A stretch of DNA of 64,000 nt from Sphingomonas aliaeris (GTDB taxonomy: Bacteria; Pseudomonadota; Alphaproteobacteria; Sphingomonadales; Sphingomonadaceae). The position numbers and the translations under genes were made by a program. The DNA is taken from contig NZ_CP061035.1 in assembly GCF_016743815.1 (NCBI RefSeq), positions 1,242,501 through 1,306,500 of the forward strand. Direction: 5' to 3'. Shown here in pieces: positions 24,560-33,326 of this stretch (position 1 is the first letter of the stretch; every line of letters begins with the position of its first letter). The notes under the pieces were generated by a model. That model saw only the letters and a list, made by a program, of their open reading frames with translations. It was not told where the DNA came from and did no database searches.

Positions 24560-25525
24560 ATGACGACGCACACGACCAAGATGCTCATCCTCGGCTCCGG
24601 CCCCGCCGGCCTGTCCGCAGCGATTTACGGCGCGCGCGCCGGAATGGCGCCGATCGTGGTGCAGGGCATCCAGCCGGGCGGGCAGCTGACCACGACGACC
24701 GACGTCGAGAATTATCCCGGCTTCAAGGATGTGGTGCAGGGTCCCTGGCTGATGGAACAGATGCAGGCGCAGGCCGAGCATGTCGGTACGCGGCTGATGT
24801 GGGACACGATCGTCGAGGTCGACCTGACCCGCCGTCCGTTCCGGCTGATCGGCGACGGCGGCGATGTGTATGAAGGCGACGTGCTTGTGATCGCGACGGG
24901 TGCGCAGGCCAAATGGCTCGGGCTCGACAGCGAGGAAGCGTTGAAGGGCAAGGGCGTCAGCGCGTGCGCGACGTGCGACGGCTTCTTCTATCGCGGCAAG
25001 AAAGTGGCGGTGATCGGCGGCGGCAACACTGCGGTCGAGGAAGCGCTGTACCTCACCAATCACTCGCCGGACGTTACGCTTATCCACCGCCGCGACAGCT
25101 TCCGCGCGGAAAAGATCCTGCAGGAGCGGCTGTTCGCGCACAAAAGCGTCAGCGTGTTGTGGAACAAGGAAGTCGCGCAGTTCGTGGATGGCGGCGGCAA
25201 CACCGGCCTAGTCGCGCTGGAGCTTCGCGACACGGTGACGGGTGAAATGTCCCGGCTGGACGTCGAGGGCGGGTTCGTCGCGATCGGGCATCACCCGGCG
25301 ACCGAACTGTTCCGCGGCCATCTGGATCTGGACAGCGACGGTTATATCGCCGTGGAGACGGGCAGCACCCGGACCAACGTGCCGGGCGTATTCGCGTGCG
25401 GCGACGTTATGGACAAGGTCTATCGCCAGGCGGTCACCGCAGCCGGAACGGGTTGCATGGCGGCGCTGGATGCGGAACGGTTCCTGGCCGAGGCGGAGTT
25501 CGAAATGGCCGAGGCCGCGGAGTAA
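24560..25525 (+). CDS. trxB: Thioredoxin-disulfide reductase
   Basis: 321 residues from ATG 24560; the open frame extends much further upstream but non-homologously. FAD site LILGSGPAGLSAAIYGARAG, redox-active ACATCDG (Cys136, Cys139), NADPH site VAVIGGGNTAVEEALYL, and the C-terminal FAD motif VFACGDVMD. It transfers electrons from NADPH to thioredoxin in the cytoplasm. Single gene with a start 151 bases from the divergent isomerase gene. Confidence 0.96.
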   Translation: MTTHTTKMLILGSGPAGLSAAIYGARAGMAPIVVQGIQPGGQLTTTTDVENYPGFKDVVQGPWLMEQMQAQAEHVGTRLMWDTIVEVDLTRRPFRLIGDGGDVYEGDVLVIATGAQAKWLGLDSEEALKGKGVSACATCDGFFYRGKKVAVIGGGNTAVEEALYLTNHSPDVTLIHRRDSFRAEKILQERLFAHKSVSVLWNKEVAQFVDGGGNTGLVALELRDTVTGEMSRLDVEGGFVAIGHHPATELFRGHLDLDSDGYIAVETGSTRTNVPGVFACGDVMDKVYRQAVTAAGTGCMAALDAERFLAEAEFEMAEAAE

Positions 25526-25536
25526 GCCGGTAGCGG

Positions 25537-26316
25537 CTACGCCGCGGCGAGGGCGGAACGCAGCAAGGATTCGAGCGCAACCTGATCCTCCGGCGCGGCG
25601 AAACTGTGGCTGTTGGTTTCGATAAAGTCGGCTGGAAGCACGCCCCCGGCGGCGGATGCCCCGAACGCGATGGCGGTCGCATCGCCTCTTGCGAGGACGA
25701 TCCGGGCGGGGGTGTCGGTCGATACGAGTGACCGGCCCAGGCGAACTGCCAGATTGTTGCTCGAATTATCGGGCGTCTTGGAAAGTTTGCCGAGGCCCTT
25801 TGCCAGTTTGCGAAGGTCGATGCCGCCCCGCAACAGCCGGACGTAGGTCGCAGGATCGCGAAGGCGTTCGACATACCGCGCCCGGATCGCGGCGGCGGGG
25901 GGAAGCGCATCGGGCGTTTCGATCGTCCACGGATTTGCCAGCACGAGAGAATCGATCCCCGCCTGACGGTGGAACAGGGCCAGCGTCGTCGCTGCGTCGC
26001 AATTGCCGAACCCGACGATATGCGTGACGTGAGGGCAAAGGCTCTTGAATGCCTTCACCGCGGCGGTCAGATCGTCCGCGGCAAGTTCGAAGCCGGCATT
26101 CGCTCCGGTGGAATCGCCGACGCCGCGGCGATCGTAGCGAAAGACGGGGATACCAGTTTTGGCGAGACGCTGTGCGAGCGCCGCCATACTGCGGTGCGCG
26201 CCTGCGCGAATCTCGTTTCCGCCGGAGACGATCAGCAGCCCGGTCGTCGCATCCGCTTCGTCCAGCGTACCGACAAGCGTCTCGCCCGCGCATTCGAACG
26301 CGATCACCCGCCGCAT
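25537..26316 (-). CDS. Exosortase A system-associated hydrolase 1
   Basis: 259 residues with an alpha/beta-hydrolase fold: RYDRRGVGDSTG, then HIVGFGNCDAATTLALF where the nucleophile elbow would be (G-x-C/N-x-x in place of GxSxG). It belongs to the hydrolase family that regularly accompanies XrtA loci, paired with a second hydrolase and an acyl carrier protein, as here. It overlaps hydrolase 2 by 13 bases. Substrate unknown; a role in acyl-group handling on the polysaccharide or its precursor is inference from the neighbouring acyl carrier protein and acyl-CoA ligase. Confidence 0.85.
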   Translation of the reverse strand: MRRVIAFECAGETLVGTLDEADATTGLLIVSGGNEIRAGAHRSMAALAQRLAKTGIPVFRYDRRGVGDSTGANAGFELAADDLTAAVKAFKSLCPHVTHIVGFGNCDAATTLALFHRQAGIDSLVLANPWTIETPDALPPAAAIRARYVERLRDPATYVRLLRGGIDLRKLAKGLGKLSKTPDNSSNNLAVRLGRSLVSTDTPARIVLARGDATAIAFGASAAGGVLPADFIETNSHSFAAPEDQVALESLLRSALAAA

Positions 26317-27023
26317 CTTGCGATCCAGCTTGCGACGTCGTCGGCAACGTCCTGGGCGAACGGGATGTCGCTATCTGGTTCCGACCGTCGCCACAGCGCG
26401 ATCCCGCCCAGCTTCACGTCTGCGGTTTTCGTATCCGTACTCAGTCGTGCGATCCGGTGGCGGGTGTCCTGTCGCGGTGAGGGTTCGCAGCTTTCGAGTT
26501 CGGCTAGGAAGCTGGCCGGGATCGCATTCCCCGCGACGATGACATGGTCCTGGCCCGGCGCTGGACGCAGTCCGGAATCGGAACGCCCACGCGGATCGTC
26601 CAGTTGAGCGATCCGGACGCGATTGAGGTCCCGGATCAGTTCGGCGCCCGATTGCGGGGCAAGGTGCCAGCGACCGCTCAGGGTTGCTTCGCGATCGATG
26701 AGAGCGCTGCTCCGCAGACCCAGCGCATAAGCGTTGCGGCCTTCGGATACGATTATTCTCACGACGCTTGTGTATGCCTGCTGGATATCGTGCAGCGATA
26801 GCGCGCGGGTGGGGATCAGGCTGTCCCCCGTCCCGGGATAATCGGGCAGGATAGATGCAACGCCCAGTTCGGCGAGACGACGCAGGATCGACACCGTGAA
26901 TGCGCGGGTACGATTGGCCTCTTCGAAAAACGGAAGGGACGCGATCACGACCGGACCCGTTTCCGGCCCGAACCGCAACATCGCCTCCGACCCGCCGGAC
27001 CAATCGTACCGACCGATCCTCAC
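26304..27023 (-). CDS. Exosortase A system-associated hydrolase 2
   Basis: 239 residues from GTG 27023. An alpha/beta-hydrolase-like N-terminal half (VVIASLPFFEEANRTRAFTVSILRRLAELGVASILPDYPGTGDSL) precedes a more divergent C-terminal half. It matches by pattern and position the second hydrolase of XrtA loci. No clear GxSxG nucleophile motif is visible (AYALGLRSSAL is the best candidate), so catalytic activity is uncertain. It lies between the acyl carrier protein (10-base gap) and hydrolase 1, presumably in one transcript. Confidence 0.82.
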   Translation of the reverse strand: MRIGRYDWSGGSEAMLRFGPETGPVVIASLPFFEEANRTRAFTVSILRRLAELGVASILPDYPGTGDSLIPTRALSLHDIQQAYTSVVRIIVSEGRNAYALGLRSSALIDREATLSGRWHLAPQSGAELIRDLNRVRIAQLDDPRGRSDSGLRPAPGQDHVIVAGNAIPASFLAELESCEPSPRQDTRHRIARLSTDTKTADVKLGGIALWRRSEPDSDIPFAQDVADDVASWIARCGG

Positions 27024-27033
27024 CTGATGTTAT

Positions 27034-27306
27034 TCAAACGATGATCTTCGAGGTGGCGAAGCGGACCAGCGCGCCGAACGTTTCGAGCATTTCGCCGTCG
27101 ACCTCGTCATCCTCGATCAGGATGCCGAGCCGTTCTTCCAACTCGGTCAACAGTCCGGCCACCGCCATCGAATCGAGTTCGGGCAACGCACCGAACAGCG
27201 GCGTTTCGCTGCGAAACGCGTCGACGCGCTCCTGGCTCAGGCCGAGTATGTCGCGTAACGTCGCGCGAACGGTCAAGTCGATCTGATCGATATCGTCTGG
27301 CAGCAC
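27034..27306 (-). CDS. Acyl carrier protein of the exosortase A locus
   Basis: 90 residues from GTG 27306. A helical, acidic carrier-protein fold with the phosphopantetheine attachment motif ELDSMAV (Ser46). First gene of the leftward three-gene unit with the two hydrolases and divergent from the acyl-CoA ligase, which could charge it. A dedicated ACP is a known companion of XrtA loci. It is too far from the fatty-acid synthesis ACP consensus (no DSLD) to be acpP. Confidence 0.88.
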   Translation of the reverse strand: MLPDDIDQIDLTVRATLRDILGLSQERVDAFRSETPLFGALPELDSMAVAGLLTELEERLGILIEDDEVDGEMLETFGALVRFATSKIIV

Positions 27307-27404
27307 GGTCGAACCCCATCATTCAGGCACGCCCGTTAGAGGTTGGGGCGCCCGATGCCAAGTGCGGCCCTTTGCAGTCGAGACCGCGCTGCGTATCAGG
27401 GGCC
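27307..27404. promoter_or_regulatory. Divergent promoter region of the exosortase A locus
   Basis: The 98 bases between the leftward ACP-hydrolase unit and the rightward ligase-to-xrtA unit must hold both promoters. I could not pick convincing -35/-10 pairs or a -24/-12 (sigma-54) site, although XrtA loci in other proteobacteria are often controlled by the PrsK/PrsR pair with sigma-54. Confidence 0.4.
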
Positions 27405-28904
27405 ATGATCCCGCTCGATCCCACGCCGTATCCGATCGACATTCTGCCATCGCGCGGGGGCCGGCACGACGTGGCATTGATCGCCCGTGACGGCGCGTTG
27501 AGTTTCGAGGAACTGGAAGGGCTTACCGGGCGCCTCGCGGCGGCCATCTCTGCAGTCGGGCTGGCGCCTGGGGATCGCGTGGCGAGTTGGTTGCCCAAGA
27601 CGCGCACTGCCTGCGTTATGCCGATGGTCGCGCCGCGGGCGGGCATGGTGCACGTTCCGATCAATCCCGGGCTGAAGCACGCGCAGGTCTCGCATATCCT
27701 GCACGACAGCGGTGCGCGTTTGCTGGTGACGCAGGCGGCACGCGCTTCGACGCTCGTGGCGGGGGATGTACCGGCGGAGTGCAGGATCGTCATCGAGGAT
27801 GAACTTACCGCGGACGACGTCCTGCCGCCGTCCGATGCCCGCCCCGACGATCTCGCCGCGATCCTGTATACCTCTGGATCGACCGGGAAGCCGAAGGGCG
27901 TGATGCTGAGCCATGCGAATTTATGGCTCGGCGCGATTTCCGTCGCGCATTACCTGAACATATCGCCCGCCGATCGCGTGCTCGGCGTGCTGCCGCTCAG
28001 CTTCGATTACGGGCAGAACCAGCTTTTTTCGACCTGGGCAGCGGGTGGCGCCTATGCGCCGCTCGATTACCTGACTGCGCGGGATGTCGTGAAAGCGGTC
28101 GATCGCGTTGGCGCGACCACGATCGCAGGCGTGCCGCCACTCTGGGTCCAGTTGCTGGAGGCGGAATGGCCGCCCGAGATCGCCGCGAAGGTGAAGCGGC
28201 TGACGAATTCCGGGGGCGCTCTGACCCCGCGGCTCGTCCGGGCGCTGCGCAGGCAGTTCCCCGAAGCGGACCTGTATCCGATGTACGGACTGACCGAGGC
28301 GTTCCGATCGACCTATCTGCCGCCCGATCTGGTCGACGCACATCCCGACGCGATGGGGCGCGCGATACCGTTCGCCGAAGTCCGCGTGGCGCGTGCCGAT
28401 GGCTCTCGCGCCGCCCCGGGGGAGGCGGGGGAACTGGTGCATGCGGGGCCACTCGTCGCGCAGGGCTATTGGGGCGACGCCGAACGGACGGCACACCGGT
28501 TTCGCGATGCGCCCGACTGGGCGGACGCCGGCGGAAAGGCGGTCTGGTCGGGCGACACGGTCATCGAGGGCGCGGATGGCTTGTTCCGGTTCGTCGGACG
28601 CGACGACGAGATGATCAAATCGGCCGGAAACCGGATCAGCCCGAACGAGATCGAGGACGCGATCCTGTCGGGCGGCGAGGCGACCGAAGCGGTCGCGTTC
28701 GGTCTCCCCGACGACCGTCTCGGGCAGGCGATCATGGTCGTCCTGCGCGGTGATGGCGATGCCGAACCGAAATTGCGGGCCAGGCTTCGCACCGATCTTC
28801 CCGGCTTCATGCAACCCCAACAGTATATCTGGCGCGACGAATTGCCGCGGAATGCCAACGGAAAGCTGGATCGTGCAGCGTTGAAGAAAGAGTTCTTGTC
28901 ATGA
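27405..28904 (+). CDS. Acyl-CoA ligase (AMP-forming), exosortase A system-associated
   Basis: 499 residues from ATG 27405. ANL-superfamily motifs: ATP-binding AAILYTSGSTGKPKGVMLSH from residue 151 (A3), MYGLTEAFRSTY (A5 region), KAVWSGDTV and the C-terminal hinge RDDEMIKSAGNRISPNEIEDA, plus the catalytic lysine in NANGKLDR. It activates a carboxylic acid as an adenylate and loads CoA or the neighbouring ACP. First gene of the rightward unit; overlaps the PLP decarboxylase by four bases. The acid it activates is not known. Confidence 0.92.
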   Translation: MIPLDPTPYPIDILPSRGGRHDVALIARDGALSFEELEGLTGRLAAAISAVGLAPGDRVASWLPKTRTACVMPMVAPRAGMVHVPINPGLKHAQVSHILHDSGARLLVTQAARASTLVAGDVPAECRIVIEDELTADDVLPPSDARPDDLAAILYTSGSTGKPKGVMLSHANLWLGAISVAHYLNISPADRVLGVLPLSFDYGQNQLFSTWAAGGAYAPLDYLTARDVVKAVDRVGATTIAGVPPLWVQLLEAEWPPEIAAKVKRLTNSGGALTPRLVRALRRQFPEADLYPMYGLTEAFRSTYLPPDLVDAHPDAMGRAIPFAEVRVARADGSRAAPGEAGELVHAGPLVAQGYWGDAERTAHRFRDAPDWADAGGKAVWSGDTVIEGADGLFRFVGRDDEMIKSAGNRISPNEIEDAILSGGEATEAVAFGLPDDRLGQAIMVVLRGDGDAEPKLRARLRTDLPGFMQPQQYIWRDELPRNANGKLDRAALKKEFLS

Positions 28905-30133
28905 AGCCGATGGGCCCGATCCCTCCGGAATTCGGCATGGCGAACCCGTTGGAAATTGGCGGCAAGTCGGCGGAACAATGGGCCGGTGAGGGGAACACCC
29001 CGCTGTTCGTCTACGACATCGACATCGTCCGCGCGCGGGCGGCGGCTTTGCGGTCGTCGCTGCCGAAAACCCTCGACATACATTATGCGATCAAGGCTAA
29101 TCCGCTGCCTGCCTTCGTTGCCGCCGTGTCGCCCCTGTTCGACGGCCTCGACGTCGCGTCATCGGGCGAATTGGCGGTGGCTCTGGACAGCAAGCCCGCA
29201 TCCGCGATCAGCTTTGCCGGGCCGGGCAAGCGCGACGGCGAACTGGAGGCTGCGATCCGCGCGGGGGCGACGATCAACCTGGAATCCTCCGGCGAATGCG
29301 ACCGGGCGCTGGCGATCGGCGAGCGACTGGGGATCACGCCGCGCCTCGCCGTGCGGGTGAACCCCGACTTTGAGTTGCGTGGGTCGGGGATGAAGATGGG
29401 GGGACGCGCTTCGCCGTTCGGCATCGACATCCTTGACGCGACGAATGTCGTCGCTCGCCTGCGCGCGGCTGGTGCGGACTGGCGCGGTTTCCACATCTTC
29501 GCAGGATCGCAGGCGCTGGATTCGTCGGCGATCATTGAAACGCAGGCCGCGACGATCGCGCTGGCCGGAAAGCTGGCGGACGAGATCGGCGTCGCGCCGC
29601 CACTGGTCAATTTGGGCGGTGGGTTCGGAATTCCCTATTTCAACGGCGATACCCCGATCGACCTTCCGCTGATCGGCAATGCCCTGTCGGCGCAACTCGA
29701 TCACCGCCCTGATACCCTCGCCGAATCTGGGTTCGCGATCGAACTCGGGCGCTTTATCTCAGGGGAATGCGGCGTTTACCTCACCCGCGTGATCGAACGG
29801 AAGGAAAGTCGCGGCGAGACCTTCCTTATCGTCGATGGCGGACTGCATCATCAACTCGCCGCCTCGGGTAATTTCGGCACTGTCGTGAAACGCAATTATC
29901 CGGTCGCGATCGCCACGGGCGCGCCGGGCGCCCCCACCGAAACCGTCAGCGTGGTCGGCTGCCTGTGCACGCCGCTGGACCGGCTCGCCGATCGCGTTAC
30001 CCTGCCGATTGCGGGCGTAGGCGATATCGTCGCGGTGTTCATGGCCGGCGCCTATGGGCGCTCGGCCAGCCCCACCGCCTTTCTCGGCCACCCCCTGCCA
30101 GCCGAGCTGCTCGCCAATCTGCGTCAGTCCTAA
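28901..30133 (+). CDS. PLP-dependent decarboxylase, exosortase A system-associated
   Basis: 410 residues, fold type III (alanine-racemase-like) decarboxylase related to diaminopimelate and ornithine decarboxylases. The PLP lysine is Lys65 in DIHYAIKANPLPAF; other family segments are SSGELAVAL, FAGPGKRDGEL, NLGGGFGIPYF and the C-terminal CxxxD-like CLCTPLDRLAD. This subgroup occurs in XrtA loci next to the acyl-CoA ligase. Its substrate is not established. Distinct from the ornithine decarboxylase at 44626-45845. Confidence 0.92.
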   Translation: MKPMGPIPPEFGMANPLEIGGKSAEQWAGEGNTPLFVYDIDIVRARAAALRSSLPKTLDIHYAIKANPLPAFVAAVSPLFDGLDVASSGELAVALDSKPASAISFAGPGKRDGELEAAIRAGATINLESSGECDRALAIGERLGITPRLAVRVNPDFELRGSGMKMGGRASPFGIDILDATNVVARLRAAGADWRGFHIFAGSQALDSSAIIETQAATIALAGKLADEIGVAPPLVNLGGGFGIPYFNGDTPIDLPLIGNALSAQLDHRPDTLAESGFAIELGRFISGECGVYLTRVIERKESRGETFLIVDGGLHHQLAASGNFGTVVKRNYPVAIATGAPGAPTETVSVVGCLCTPLDRLADRVTLPIAGVGDIVAVFMAGAYGRSASPTAFLGHPLPAELLANLRQS

Positions 30134-30227
30134 CGCTATTTTTACCTGCCGGAACGCATAGCAGCGGTCGCAACCCGTGACCCGTGTGGAGAGACGTCTC
30201 CGCCGGAAACGGCAGGAGATCAGTACG

Positions 30228-30872
30228 ATGCGTGTGGGTTTGGGTATCAGGGCGTTGAGCGTGGCATTTATGGCCGCCACCACCTTGTCGGCATGCGCCA
30301 GCAGTGGCGGTCGTACCGAGCTTCCGCCCGCCAGCTTCGTAGCGACTCAGGAACAGCCGGGCGAGGAGTATGTCATCGGCCCGCTCGACCAGTTGCAGGT
30401 CTTTGTGTGGCGCAATCCGGAACTGTCGTCCGACGTCCAGGTGCGGCCGGACGGACGTATCACCACCCCGTTGATCAGCGATATGCCAGCCGTCGGCAAG
30501 ACCCCGGCGATGCTCGCGGACGACCTGAAGATCGCGCTGGGCGAGTATATCAAGGATCCGATCGTATCGGTGATCGTCAAGAATTTCAGCGGGACGTTCA
30601 GCCAACAGGTGCGCATCGTCGGCGCCACGGAGAAGCCGGCATCGATCCCGTACCGCGCCAATATGACCGTGCTGGACGCGATGATCGCCGTCGGCGGTCT
30701 CAGCCAATATGCCGCGGGCAACAAGGCGCGGCTCGTCCGCTACGATCGTGGTACCGGCAAGCAGGTCGAATATAATCTCAAGCTTTCCAGCCTGTTGAAG
30801 AGCGGGGACTCGCGGGCGAACGTCCGGCTCGCACCGGGTGACGTGATCATCATCCCGGAAAGCATGTTCTGA
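30228..30872 (+). CDS. Polysaccharide export lipoprotein (Wza/EpsA type), XrtA-associated
   Basis: 214 residues from ATG 30228, chosen because of the upstream GGCAGGAG site; a GTG at 30177 is in frame but its product would spoil the signal peptide. Lipoprotein signal with lipobox TLSAC (Cys23). Poly_export domain (EEYVIGPLDQLQVFVWRNPELSSDVQVRPDGRIT in sense) and a SLBB segment (VRIVGATEKPASIPYRANMTVLDAMIAVGG). It forms or contributes to the outer-membrane exopolysaccharide channel. Followed at one base by the chain-length protein, so co-transcribed. Confidence 0.93.
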   Translation: MRVGLGIRALSVAFMAATTLSACASSGGRTELPPASFVATQEQPGEEYVIGPLDQLQVFVWRNPELSSDVQVRPDGRITTPLISDMPAVGKTPAMLADDLKIALGEYIKDPIVSVIVKNFSGTFSQQVRIVGATEKPASIPYRANMTVLDAMIAVGGLSQYAAGNKARLVRYDRGTGKQVEYNLKLSSLLKSGDSRANVRLAPGDVIIIPESMF

Positions 30873-30873
30873 G

Positions 30874-32394
30874 ATGAGCGGTATTTACGACGAGGTTCGC
30901 GTGATGCTGCACGCGATCTGGCGACGGCGCTGGCTGGCAATGGCGGTCGCATGGGCGATCGCGATCGTCGGCTGGCTGTTCGTTTCGCAGATACCCAATA
31001 CATACGAATCGACGGCGCGCGTCGTCGTCCAGATGCAGTCGATCCTGCCATCGGCGGTCGGCATCACCACTGCCGACCAGCAGAAGGATGTCGATCGTGT
31101 TCGTCAGACTCTGACGTCCGCCGTCAATCTGGAAAAGGTCGTGCGCGGCACCGATCTGGCCGCGACGGTCCAGACAGATCGTGACGTCGCGGACCGAGTG
31201 GCCGGGCTGCAAAAGGCGATCACGATCACCGCGCAGCAGGACAATCTGTTCGAGATCACGGCCAGGGGCGGAAGCCCGAAGATCACACGTGCCATCGTCC
31301 AGAAGCTTATCGATATCTTCGTCGAGGAGAATTTGGCGGGCGACCGTGACGAGACCAGCCAATCACTGCGCTTTCTCGATGCGCAATTGGAGCAACGGCA
31401 GAAGCAATTGCAGGATGCCGAATCCAAGCGCACCGACTTCCAGAACCGCTATCTCGGGTCGCTGCCCGGCACGGGGTCGCTGACCGATCGCATGGGCACG
31501 GCCCGCAGTGCGATGGCCCAGGTCGAAAGCGATCTCGCCGCCGCACAATCGAGCCTCGCCGCAGTGAACGGGCAGATGGCGGGAACATCGCCGACGATCG
31601 CCGGCGCGCCGGGCACGGTGACCAGCGGTCCGGCACGTGCGCGGTTGTCTGCGATCCAGGGCCAGATCGCCGATGCCCGTTCGCGGGGCTTTACCGACAA
31701 TCATCCCGACATGATCGCACTGAAAAGCCAGTTGGTCGCGGCGACCGCCGCTGCGCGCAACGAACCGGCTGGGTCCGCGGGGGCGGGCGGCGCTTCGGCA
31801 AATCCCTTGTATCTGTCGTTCCGATCGATGCAGGCCGACAAGCAGGCGCAGGTCGCCGCGCTTTCGATGCGCAAGGCGCAGTTGCAGGGCGATCTGGACA
31901 CGATCAACTCGAAGCTGGCTGGCGATCCTGCGGTTGCTGCCGAACAGGGGCAGATCGAACGCAACTATGCCGTGCTGAAGGATCAGTACGACAAGTTGCT
32001 CGCCGATCGCGAGGACATCAAGCTGCGCGGGCAAGCGCAGACGCAGACGGACTCGATCAAGTTCACGGTCATCGACCCGCCCAGCGCGCCGCGTGTGCCT
32101 AGCGCGCCAAACCGCCCGATGCTGCTGACGGGCGTATTGATCGTCGCGATCGGCGGGGGGATCGGCGCCGCCTTCGCTCTCGGCCAGTTGCGAACGACGT
32201 TCGCGACGGCCGCCCGGCTGGAACGCGCGACCGGGATGACGGTGATCGGATCGATCGGCGAAGCCGTCACGCAGGTGCAGATCGCGGCCCGTCGTCGCAA
32301 CCTGATGTATTTCGGTGGCGGCGCGGCGGCGCTCGGTGCCGCCTATGTGGCGCTGCTCGGCGTCGAGATGGTTTCGCGGGGGCTTGCGGCGTGA
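30874..32394 (+). CDS. Chain-length determinant protein of the XrtA polysaccharide system
   Basis: 506 residues. Wzz-type topology: an N-terminal membrane helix (WLAMAVAWAIAIVGWLFVSQI, residues 17-38), a long periplasmic coiled-coil region (QLEQRQKQLQDAESKRTDFQNRY and further heptads to residue ~390), a Pro-rich segment PPSAPRVPSAPNRP and a second helix near residues 410-430. It controls polymer length together with the tyrosine kinase that follows. A third hydrophobic stretch near the C-terminus (NLMYFGGGAAALGAAYVALLGVE) is a feature of the XrtA-type subfamily. Confidence 0.92.
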   Translation: MSGIYDEVRVMLHAIWRRRWLAMAVAWAIAIVGWLFVSQIPNTYESTARVVVQMQSILPSAVGITTADQQKDVDRVRQTLTSAVNLEKVVRGTDLAATVQTDRDVADRVAGLQKAITITAQQDNLFEITARGGSPKITRAIVQKLIDIFVEENLAGDRDETSQSLRFLDAQLEQRQKQLQDAESKRTDFQNRYLGSLPGTGSLTDRMGTARSAMAQVESDLAAAQSSLAAVNGQMAGTSPTIAGAPGTVTSGPARARLSAIQGQIADARSRGFTDNHPDMIALKSQLVAATAAARNEPAGSAGAGGASANPLYLSFRSMQADKQAQVAALSMRKAQLQGDLDTINSKLAGDPAVAAEQGQIERNYAVLKDQYDKLLADREDIKLRGQAQTQTDSIKFTVIDPPSAPRVPSAPNRPMLLTGVLIVAIGGGIGAAFALGQLRTTFATAARLERATGMTVIGSIGEAVTQVQIAARRRNLMYFGGGAAALGAAYVALLGVEMVSRGLAA

Positions 32395-33326
32395 ACGAGA
32401 TGCGCAAGATCAAGTCTTCGCTGCTCGAACGCGCGGCAGAGGTCTACGACTTCGATGCTCATCTGCGCGTGCCGGGCGTTCCAGGCTCCGACGGGTCGGT
32501 GATCGGCACTGTGTTCGATGGTGAACCTTCGCCAGTTCCGCCTGTGGTCTTCGCTGCACCATCGCCCCTCCGCGCGTCCGGCGGGGTCGCGATCGATCGG
32601 GCCATGCTCGAAGACAAGGGCTTGCTTGTTCCGGGCGCCGCAATTGGTGCGCTGGCGGAAGAGTTTCGCCAGGTGAAGCGTCAGATGCTCAACACGGCAC
32701 GCGCCGTTCGGTCGGGCGATGCCGAGGGCGCGCACGATCTCGCGCGTACGATCCTCATCTGCTCTGCGAAGCCGGACGAGGGCAAGACCTATTGTGCGGT
32801 CAATCTGGCGATCTCGATGGCGGCGGAACGCGACACCGAAGTGCTGTTGATCGATGCCGATTTCGCCAAGCCCGACGTCATGAAGCGGCTCGGCTTGCGC
32901 GATAGCGTCGGATTGCTGGATGCGCTGGGCGATCCGCGGATCGACGTCGAAAGCTGCGTCGTGCGGACGGATATCCCTCAGCTCAGCCTGTTGCCGGCCG
33001 GTACGAAGACCAACCAGGACACGGAATTGCTCGCCAGCGACCGGACGCGCGAGTTGATCGTGCAACTGCTCGCCGCCGATCCGCGCCGGATCCTGATCTT
33101 CGACTCGCCACCCGCTTTGGCCGCGTCGCCCGCCTCCGTCCTCGCGGCCGAGGTCGGACAGGTGTTGATCGTCGTTCGCGCCGACAGCACGGTCGACGGC
33201 GATCTGCGCGAAGCGGTCGCCGAACTGGATGCATGCGAGCATATCCAACTGATCCTGAATGCAGTGTCGTTCAATCCCGGCGGCCGCCGCTACGGCGATT
33301 ATTACGCGCAGGGCGAGGCCAAGTGA
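32391..33326 (+). CDS. Tyrosine autokinase of the XrtA polysaccharide system
   Basis: 311 residues from GTG 32391 (ATG 32400 possible). BY-kinase cytoplasmic domain: Walker A ICSAKPDEGKTYCAVNLA (Lys132), Walker A' LLIDADFAKPD (residues 152-162), Walker B ILIFDSPP. The C-terminus RRYGDYYAQ holds clustered tyrosines, probable autophosphorylation sites. It acts with the membrane chain-length protein encoded immediately upstream to regulate polymerisation and export. Overlaps both neighbours by four bases. Confidence 0.92.
   Translation: MNEMRKIKSSLLERAAEVYDFDAHLRVPGVPGSDGSVIGTVFDGEPSPVPPVVFAAPSPLRASGGVAIDRAMLEDKGLLVPGAAIGALAEEFRQVKRQMLNTARAVRSGDAEGAHDLARTILICSAKPDEGKTYCAVNLAISMAAERDTEVLLIDADFAKPDVMKRLGLRDSVGLLDALGDPRIDVESCVVRTDIPQLSLLPAGTKTNQDTELLASDRTRELIVQLLAADPRRILIFDSPPALAASPASVLAAEVGQVLIVVRADSTVDGDLREAVAELDACEHIQLILNAVSFNPGGRRYGDYYAQGEAK

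Noticed and set aside
28901..30133. Diaminopimelate decarboxylase (lysA) assignment
   Set aside because: Same fold, but the gene lies inside the exosortase locus next to the acyl-CoA ligase and fits the XrtA-associated subgroup better.
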